In this document: piece by piece, positions 58,012 to 64,000 of the stretch | How the letters are laid out: every line of letters starts with the position of its first letter | Position numbering within the stretch: the stretch's first letter is position 1 | Assembly (NCBI GenBank): GCA_903835075.1 | Contig: CAILLM010000002.1 | Span: 1-64,000, forward strand | From: Candidatus Staskawiczbacteria bacterium | Lineage (GTDB): Bacteria; Patescibacteria; Paceibacteria; Paceibacterales; Staskawiczbacteraceae | Length of the DNA stretch: 64,000 nt | Direction of reading: 5' to 3' | Position numbers and translations under genes: made by a program | The notes under the pieces: generated by a model | The model's input: only the letters and a program-made list of their open reading frames with translations | Databases searched by the model: none | Told to the model about the DNA's origin: nothing

Positions 58012-59715
58012 ATGGAACAAGAAATTAAATTATGCCAAAATTGTAAAAAGGACTTTACTATAGAGCCTCAAGATTTTGATTTCTATGAAAAAATGAAAGT
58101 GCCAGCTCCAACGTTTTGTCCGGAATGTAGGTTTCAACGTCGCATAATGTTTCGCAATGAAAGGACGCTTTATAAGCGAAAGTGTGATTTGTGTGGCAAG
58201 GATGTGGTGACAATTTTTTCTTTAGATTCAAAATTGATTGTGTATTGCCAATCGTGTTGGTGGTCGGACAAATGGGACGATGGTGAATATTTTTTAGATT
58301 ATAACCCAGAAAAACCGTTTTTTGAGCAAATGATTGAATTGCAGAAAAAAACTCCGCATATGGCTTTAGTGAGTGAATATGCAACATTGATTAACAGTGA
58401 TTATGTAAATCACGCAGGAGGGCTTAAAAATTGTTATTTAATCTTTAACGCTGATTTTTGTGAAAATGTTTTATACTCAACAGTAGTTGTTCGAGTTAAA
58501 GATTCTTTGGATTGCCATATGGTTGGCGAATCAGAGCTTATGTATGAAGACATTGATAGCACGGGTTATAAGCTATTTTTCTCCGAAAGTTGCACAAAAT
58601 GTAGTGAATCTTATTTTTTAAAAAGTTGCATTGGTTGTGATAATTGTTTTGGTTGCATTAATTTAAGAAATAAAAAATACTGCATTTTTAATCAGCAATT
58701 TACGCGAGAAGAATATTTTGAAAAAATTAAGGAATACAAACTTAACAGTCATAGTGAATTGTTGAAGATTAGAAAAATAGTCGATGATTTTTGGTTGAAA
58801 TATCCTAATAAATTTATGCACAAAGACGCCCAGTGCGTCAATGTTTCTGGGGAATATGTTTTTCGTGCAAAAAATGCTTTAAACTGTTATCAGGCGCGCG
58901 AGCTGGAAGATGCTCGTTATTGTCAGTTTATAACAATGCCACCGGCTAAAGATATTTATGATCTTACCGAGTGGGGGATGGGTGTTCAGCGGGTAGTAGA
59001 TGTCACGGGCGTTGGCGATGGGGCTGACATGGTCAAATTTAGCATGAATGCCTGGCATCAAGGAACTATGGAGGTGGAATATGGGATGTATAATATATCA
59101 TGTCAAAATGTTTTTGGTTGCATTAACCAGAAGAAAAAACAATATAGTATTTTAAATAAGAAGTATTCGTCGGAGGAATATTTTGCTTTGCGTGCGCAAA
59201 TCATAGAAGACATGGAAAAAAATCCTTATGTTGATTCTGTGGGAAGAATTTGGCATTATGGAGATTTCTTGCCATATGACTTAAGCCCATTCACATATAA
59301 CGAATCTCAAGCAATACAATATTACCCGCTTTCTAAAGAAGAAATTTTAAAAAAGGGATGGACATGGCGTGAGCCAGTTACGAGCAGTCACGTTATAACA
59401 ATACCGGCCAATAAAATCCCCGACAATATTAATGAAACACAAGATTCAATATTAAGAGAAATTTTAGGATGCGATTTGTGCGGTAAAGCTTTTAAAATAA
59501 CTTCGGCTGAGTTCGCGCTTTTAAAGCGTTTTGGATTTTCTGTTCCACATTTTTGCTCGGATTGTCGGCATATGGAGCGCATTAAACGAATTAACCCGCC
59601 TAAATTATGGAATCGTAATTGTGCTAAATGCAACACAGCATTTCAAACATCTTACGCGCCCGATAGGCCGGAAATTGTGTATTGCGAAGGCTGTTACAAT
59701 AACGAAGTAAATTAA
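58012..59715 (+). CDS. Zinc-ribbon Cys-solenoid protein 1
   Basis: 567 residues, a large Cys-rich protein of a type common in CPR genomes, function unknown. N-terminal zinc ribbons: CQNC, CPEC, CDLC, CQSC. The middle (about 130-230) has NCYLIFNADFCENV, CTKCSESYFLKSCIGCDNCFGCINLRN repeats suggesting a solenoid. A second zinc-ribbon pair closes the C-terminus (CDLC, CSDC, CAKC, CEGC). Intracellular, as no signal is seen. Its last 50 nt and 3' flank are nearly identical to those of protein 2. Confidence 0.75.
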   Translation: MEQEIKLCQNCKKDFTIEPQDFDFYEKMKVPAPTFCPECRFQRRIMFRNERTLYKRKCDLCGKDVVTIFSLDSKLIVYCQSCWWSDKWDDGEYFLDYNPEKPFFEQMIELQKKTPHMALVSEYATLINSDYVNHAGGLKNCYLIFNADFCENVLYSTVVVRVKDSLDCHMVGESELMYEDIDSTGYKLFFSESCTKCSESYFLKSCIGCDNCFGCINLRNKKYCIFNQQFTREEYFEKIKEYKLNSHSELLKIRKIVDDFWLKYPNKFMHKDAQCVNVSGEYVFRAKNALNCYQARELEDARYCQFITMPPAKDIYDLTEWGMGVQRVVDVTGVGDGADMVKFSMNAWHQGTMEVEYGMYNISCQNVFGCINQKKKQYSILNKKYSSEEYFALRAQIIEDMEKNPYVDSVGRIWHYGDFLPYDLSPFTYNESQAIQYYPLSKEEILKKGWTWREPVTSSHVITIPANKIPDNINETQDSILREILGCDLCGKAFKITSAEFALLKRFGFSVPHFCSDCRHMERIKRINPPKLWNRNCAKCNTAFQTSYAPDRPEIVYCEGCYNNEVN

Positions 59716-59767
59716 TATAGAAACAGCCGAAGTCCTGAGCCGTGCCGAAGGACGAAACTTGCTACCA
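59665..59767 (+). repeat. Direct repeat copy 1 over the 3' end of zinc-ribbon gene 1
   Basis: 103 bp with no indels and 3 mismatches against 61479-61581. It spans the codons for RPEIVYCEGCYNNEVN, the stop and a flank containing a dispersed palindrome (CCGAAGTCCTGAGCCGTGCC). Confidence 0.85.
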
Positions 59768-59792
59768 GCAAGAAGTTGCATAAAATTAAAGA

Positions 59793-59822
59793 TAACTTTT
59801 TTGCCACGTGGCAAAAAAGTTA
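59793..59822. promoter_or_regulatory. Perfect 30-bp palindrome upstream of zinc-ribbon gene 2
   Basis: TAACTTTTTTGCCAC and its complement, 40 nt before the ATG at 59862. It could be the terminator of gene 1 as well as an operator. Confidence 0.6.
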
Positions 59823-59861
59823 GGTTAATGAGTATTAACTTAAGTAACTTGCAGTAAAAGC

Positions 59862-61529
59862 ATGGAACAAGATGCGCGTAATTGTCAGAATTGCAAAAGC
59901 GAGTTTGTAATTGAGCCCGATGATTTTGCGTTTTACGAAAAAATGAAGGTACCAGCACCAACATTTTGCCCAGAGTGCAGGAGACGAAGAAGATTGTCTT
60001 GGCGAAATGATTTTGTTTTTTATAATCGTAATTGTGATTTGTGCAAAAGAAACATAATTTCAATTTATTCTCCGGATAGCCCTCAAGTAATTTATTGCAA
60101 TAAATGTTGGTGGGGTGATGGCTGGGATCCAAAAAAATATGCACAAGATTTTGATTTTAGCCGTACTTTTTTTGAGCAATTTAAAGAATTTCGCCTAAAA
60201 GTGCCAACTCTTGCTTTAACTAATGACAATAATATAGGAAGTGAAAATTGTGAATATACGCAAAATTTTGCTTTGGGTAAAAATTGCTATATGACAATGG
60301 TTTCTTGGAAGGTTGAAAATTGTATGTACACTTGTTATGCCGCTGAAACAAAAGACACAGTGGATTCAATGGGAATTTTTAGCACTGGCGAAGGTCTTTA
60401 CGAGGTAATGTATAGTGAAAAATGTTTTGGATGTAGAAATATCTATGGTTCTTCAAGTCTTATGAATTGCGCCTATTGTACAGAATGCGTGGGCTGTGAA
60501 AATTGCTTTATGTGTATAAACTTGCGGAATAAGCAATATTATATTTTAAATAAACCCTATTCCAAAGAGGAGTACGAAAAGATTATAAATTCTTATAAAT
60601 TAGAAACGCTTAGCGGAAGCGAAAAAGCCAGAGTTGAATTTGAGGCTTTTTTACGCACTCAGCCAAGGAGATTTGTTTCTTCAAGGAATTGCGTTAATTG
60701 CACGGGAAACAACATAATTAATAGCAAAAATGCAAAAAATGTTTTTCATTGTCGCAGATCGGAAGATTCTAAATATTTAGAGAATGGCGATACCCAAAAA
60801 GATAGTTATGACTTGTGCGTTGGTGGGGAACTTTCAGAATGTTATGAGGGTATAACTCCAGATAACTCAAACAAAGCATTGTTTTCTATTTATACATGGA
60901 AATGCATGGATGTAGCTTATTCGGAATTTTTGCAATCTTCAAAAAATTGTTTTGGCAGTGTTGCTTTAAAACATGGTGAATATTCAATTTTTAATAAACA
61001 ATACACCAAAGAAGAATATTTTAAGTTAAAAGATGAAATTATAGAGCATATGAAAAAAAGTGGAGAATGGGGGGAGTTTTTTCCAATAAATTACTCACCA
61101 TTTTCCTATAATGAATCCATGGCAATGGTAGATTTTCCTTTAACAAAAGAAGAAGCTTTGATAAAAGGTCTTAATTGGCAAGATAATATTCAGGAAACCA
61201 AGGGCAAAACAACTTTAAAAAATATTCCAGATAGCATAAATAATGTTGAGGATTCAATTTTAAATGAAATTTTAGAATGTTCTGTTTGTGAAAGAAATTA
61301 TAAAATAGTTACTGATGAGCTGGCTTTTTATAGAAAATGGAAAATTCCAGTACCTACAAAATGCTTTTTTTGTAGAATTAAAAAAAGACTAGAAATTCGC
61401 GGGCCATCTAGGCTTTGGCATAGGAATTGCATGAATAAAGGTTGCACAAATGAATTTGAAACCAGCTATGCGCCCAACAGGCCGGAAATTGTGTATTGCG
61501 AAGGCTGTTACAATAACGAAGTAAATTAA
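59862..61529 (+). CDS. Zinc-ribbon Cys-solenoid protein 2
   Basis: 555 residues, tandem paralog of protein 1 with the same order of domains: N-terminal ribbons (CQNC, CPEC, CDLC, CNKC), Cys repeats (CAYCTECVGCENCFMCINLRN) and C-terminal ribbons (CSVC, CFFC, the CMNKGC pair, CEGC). The body is well diverged, in contrast with the near-identical 3' end. Function unknown. Confidence 0.75.
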   Translation: MEQDARNCQNCKSEFVIEPDDFAFYEKMKVPAPTFCPECRRRRRLSWRNDFVFYNRNCDLCKRNIISIYSPDSPQVIYCNKCWWGDGWDPKKYAQDFDFSRTFFEQFKEFRLKVPTLALTNDNNIGSENCEYTQNFALGKNCYMTMVSWKVENCMYTCYAAETKDTVDSMGIFSTGEGLYEVMYSEKCFGCRNIYGSSSLMNCAYCTECVGCENCFMCINLRNKQYYILNKPYSKEEYEKIINSYKLETLSGSEKARVEFEAFLRTQPRRFVSSRNCVNCTGNNIINSKNAKNVFHCRRSEDSKYLENGDTQKDSYDLCVGGELSECYEGITPDNSNKALFSIYTWKCMDVAYSEFLQSSKNCFGSVALKHGEYSIFNKQYTKEEYFKLKDEIIEHMKKSGEWGEFFPINYSPFSYNESMAMVDFPLTKEEALIKGLNWQDNIQETKGKTTLKNIPDSINNVEDSILNEILECSVCERNYKIVTDELAFYRKWKIPVPTKCFFCRIKKRLEIRGPSRLWHRNCMNKGCTNEFETSYAPNRPEIVYCEGCYNNEVN

Positions 61530-61581
61530 TATAAAAACAGCCGAAGTCCTGAGCCGTGCCGAAGGGCGAAACTTGTTACCA
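61479..61581 (+). repeat. Direct repeat copy 2 over the 3' end of zinc-ribbon gene 2
   Basis: Partner of 59665-59767, 100 of 103 positions identical. Confidence 0.85.
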
Positions 61582-61693
61582 AAATGAAGTCTCCTAGTAT
61601 ATTAGGTAGTAAAAAAAACACAATAACCGACTAAATTGGTCGGTTATGCGATGAAAAGACGAATTTAATCCCATGAAAAGTTCACATTACGAT

Positions 61694-61723
61694 TTGGACT
61701 TTTTTCTTTATGAAAAATATGAT
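61694..61723 (+). promoter_or_regulatory. Promoter of prfB
   Basis: TTGGAC, an 18-nt spacer and TATGAT, ending 14 nt before the ATG, so the leader is about 8 nt. An ATAACCGAC/GTCGGTTAT hairpin lies further upstream (about 61622-61646). Confidence 0.6.
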
Positions 61724-61737
61724 AAACTTGAAATAAC

Positions 61738-62827
61738 ATGGCAGAAATAACTCCACAAATTGAAGAGCTTGAATCACGCCTCCAGAATTTGGGAGACCGT
61801 CTTTGACATAACCGGAAAAGAAAAGAAATTAAAAGAATTAGAAGACGAGTCTGTAACGCCAGATTTTTGGAATAATAACGAACATGCAACAGAAGTTCAG
61901 CAAGAAATTTCAGAAATAAAAAATGAGATTTCAGCTTTAGAAGAAATAAAGAAAGATATAACCGCCTTCGCCGAAGGCTTCGGCGAGTCAAGGGAAGATT
62001 TAAATAAAAAGATAGAAAAATTGGAATTTAAAACCTATTTATCTGGCAAATATGACAAAAATAATGCAATTTTAGAAATATTTTCTGGCGCAGGTGGGCA
62101 AGATTCGCAAGATTGGTCAACAATGCTTTTACGAATGTATGAGAGATATTGCAACAGCAAGGGTTGGAAAACTGAAATTTTACATCAAGCATTTGGAGAG
62201 GGTGGTGGACCAGAAGGAAGAATTGGCACAAAATCTGTCACAATAGAAATAAAGGGAAGTCATGCATATGGATTTTTGAAAAAAGAAGCAGGGGTGCACA
62301 GGCTAGTAAGGCTTTCACCGTTTAATTCGCAAAAACTTAGACACACTTCCTTTGCTTTAGTAAATGTTTTGCCCGAGATAAAGGATAGCGAATTATCCGC
62401 CCTAGGCGGACCAGCCTCGGGCTGGGAAATTAGGCCAGATGATTTAAAAATTGATACCTTTAAGGCTTCTGGACCAGGCGGACAGTATGTTAACAAAACA
62501 GAATCAGCAGTAAGAATTACGCACATACCAACGGGAATTGTTGTGGCTTCACAAACCGAAAGATTGCAGGGAAAGAACAAAGATAAGGCAATGAAAATAT
62601 TGGTTGCAAAACTATACCAGTTGCGCGAAGAACAACACGTAAAAGAAATTAAAGAAATAAAAGGGGAAAACATTTCTGTGCGTTTTGGAAATCAAATAAG
62701 GTCTTATGTTTTACACCCATATAAAATGGTAAAAGACTTACGCACACTTTACGAAGCATCTGATGCAGAAGGAGTTTTAGATGGGGATTTAGAAAAATTT
62801 ATTGAAGCTGAAATAAAACATGATTAA
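61738..62827 (+). CDS. prfB: Peptide chain release factor 2 with programmed +1 frameshift
   Basis: Reads UAA and UGA stops. The zero frame starts at 61738 (MAEITPQIEELESRLQNLGDRL) and meets UGA at 61804-61806 in the context CTT-TGA-C, with GGGAG upstream. A +1 slip at CTT continues as DITGKEKK. This is the classical RF2 autoregulation site. The catalytic loop GGQ is in ASGPGGQYVNKTESAVRITHIPTG. A palindrome at 61964-61986 adds FAEGFGE near residue 75. Overlaps ftsE by 8 nt. Confidence 0.95.
61964..61986. repeat. Palindromic element inside prfB
   Basis: GCCTTCG-C-CGAAGGC followed by TTCGGCGA, translated in frame in a surface-type helical region. Confidence 0.7.
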
Positions 62828-63500
62828 ATTTAATAAAGTAGAAAAAATTTATCCTCCTGAGACGCTAGTTTTTGATGAGATTTCTTTTCAAATAAAAAAG
62901 GGGGAGTTCGTGTCATTTGTTGGAAAGTCGGGAGCTGGAAAAACCACTTTGTTGTATATGATTTTGGGCCTGGAGATGCCAACTTCCGGAGAAGTTTATT
63001 TTGAAGATGTTAATTTAAGTGAAGCTAGCCATGATAAAATCCAAGAGCTGAGAAGAAAAATAGGTGTTATTCATCAGGACTATAAATTATTACCCAAAAA
63101 AACTGTTTACGAAAATGTGTCTTATGTTATGGAAGTAGAAGGTAAAGATGCAGAGGAAATAGAAAGAGAAGTCCCCAAAGTTTTGGAAGTGATTGGCTTG
63201 GAAAGTAAGGTTAATAATTTCCCAAATGAACTTTCTGGTGGGGAAAAACAAAGATTAGCTATTGCTAGGGCACTTGTTAACCAGCCAGACATTATTATTG
63301 CCGACGAACCAACGGGTAACTTAGACCCTTACAACACCTATGAAGTAATTTCTCTTCTAAGAAAAATAAATGAAGCAGGTAAAACAATAATTTTAGCTAC
63401 GCACGACAGAGAGGTTATAAATAAATTAGGCAAAAGGGTTATTACTTTAGAAAAAGGTAAAATATTAAGAGATGAAGCTGAGGGTAAATTTATCATTTAA
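62820..63500 (+). CDS. ftsE: Cell-division ATPase FtsE
   Basis: 226 residues. Walker A GKSGAGKTT, signature LSGGEKQR, Walker B IIIADEPTGNLD and the H-loop THDRE. With FtsX it controls peptidoglycan hydrolysis at the septum. Confidence 0.95.
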   Translation: MIKFNKVEKIYPPETLVFDEISFQIKKGEFVSFVGKSGAGKTTLLYMILGLEMPTSGEVYFEDVNLSEASHDKIQELRRKIGVIHQDYKLLPKKTVYENVSYVMEVEGKDAEEIEREVPKVLEVIGLESKVNNFPNELSGGEKQRLAIARALVNQPDIIIADEPTGNLDPYNTYEVISLLRKINEAGKTIILATHDREVINKLGKRVITLEKGKILRDEAEGKFII

Positions 63501-63514
63501 ATAATTTAAAAAAT

Positions 63515-64000
63515 ATGTTTACAAATTTTAAAAGAATAACAGACTTTGCAGTAAAAGATTTTAGCAGAAACAAAGGCATTTCAATTGCTGCAATATTTGT
63601 TTTGGTGATTACAATTATGTTAGTTACTGGGTTATTCTTTTTTCAGGGCATGGTGGGTTATTTAACAACTCAAATTCAAGATAAAATTGATATTACAGCT
63701 TATTTCAAAGATGGCACTGCTGAGCAAGATATTTTAAATGCAAAAGATGAAATTATAAAAATGTCTCCAAGTGTAAAAAATATAGAATATGTTTCTAAAG
63801 ATCAGGCGTTGGCAACTTTTAATACAACACATCAATCGGACACGGTTTTATCACAAGCGTTGCAGGAAGTAGGAGTTAATCCATTTTTGCCTTCTTTGAA
63901 TATCACAACAAACGGGGATGCTACTCAATATTCTCAAATTTCTAATCTTTTACAAACAGCGGATTTTAGTAATTTGGTTGACAGCGTAGATTATTCTCAG
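63515..64000 (+). CDS. ftsX: Cell-division membrane protein FtsX, partial
   Basis: Starts at 63515 (MFTNFKRITDFAVKDFSRN), 14 nt after ftsE, and runs off the window edge after 162 codons. An N-terminal membrane helix (about 24-45) is followed by the extracellular domain (KIDITAYFKDGTAEQDILNAKDEI). Confidence 0.93.
   Translation, partial: MFTNFKRITDFAVKDFSRNKGISIAAIFVLVITIMLVTGLFFFQGMVGYLTTQIQDKIDITAYFKDGTAEQDILNAKDEIIKMSPSVKNIEYVSKDQALATFNTTHQSDTVLSQALQEVGVNPFLPSLNITTNGDATQYSQISNLLQTADFSNLVDSVDYSQ

Noticed and set aside
61738..61806. prfB as a frameshifted pseudogene
   Set aside because: The CTT-TGA-C site and the intact downstream frame match the well-known programmed frameshift.

Overview
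Organism. The window is AT-rich and gene-dense, with many short or overlapping intergenic spaces. Most start codons lack a clear Shine-Dalgarno sequence. It carries minimal versions of core machinery: an 80-residue ATP synthase epsilon, a 129-residue delta and an Obg without a C-terminal extension. It also has Cys-rich zinc-ribbon solenoid proteins and many orphan small genes. This profile fits an episymbiotic Patescibacteria/CPR bacterium, probably of the Parcubacteria type. That is an inference from gene content; no rRNA is present. UGA is a stop codon here: prfB carries the classical in-frame UGA autoregulatory frameshift, and the HIT-family gene ends in UGA. Recoded SR1/Gracilibacteria are therefore excluded.

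Region 1 (26-11257, + strand) is the most unusual part. A MoxR-like AAA+ ATPase is followed by seven tandem paralogous proteins, a VWA protein with an HEAGH zincin motif and a Gly/Glu linker, and an eighth paralog. The paralogs share a near-invariant N-terminal peptide and an invariant C-terminal PPIPEIKKF peptide. Six of the eight have five clear helical repeats of about 42 residues in between; the other two are divergent. The ATPase ends in PEIRKF and the VWA protein begins MVFNPDK, so both partner proteins carry part of the tag set. I know of no described system with this layout.

Region 2 (11368-16787, - strand) is an orphan phage-type packaging module: a zinc-finger protein, a ParB-like/methyltransferase fusion, a second methyltransferase, TerS and TerL. 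There are no capsid, portal or integrase genes. A cluster of GTAACAT boxes lies upstream.

Region 3 (16992-48210) is mostly housekeeping. It includes an ATP-grasp ligase, SIMPL protein, HIT protein, dnaG-rpoD, a stand-alone Fe-hydrogenase-like protein, obg, a thioredoxin/FTR pair, a PAP2-type protein, uppP, typA, an RRM protein, a VIT/Nramp metal cluster and a DEAD-box helicase. A glycosyltransferase, a PIF1-like helicase, a flavoprotein, an acyltransferase/SGNH pair, tRNA-Asn, a DUF1003 protein, a YgjP-like protease, DsbB and a LUD protein follow. Between these sit small orphan-gene cassettes, several with their own consensus sigma-70 promoters and terminators.

Region 4 (48368-55614) is the F-type ATP synthase locus (a, c, b, delta, alpha, gamma, beta, epsilon). 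It is interrupted by a GIY-YIG gene flanked by inverted repeats, by two copies of a fold-back repeat, and by an antisense two-gene membrane-protein cassette between atpA and atpG.

Region 5 (55640-64000) has a cassette of three small genes, a membrane protein, an FtsB/DivIC-like protein, tRNA-Gly and tRNA-Thr, twin zinc-ribbon Cys-solenoid genes with a shared 103-bp 3' end, prfB with its programmed frameshift, ftsE and the start of ftsX. Small palindromic repeats occur across the window, several of them inside reading frames of conserved genes.
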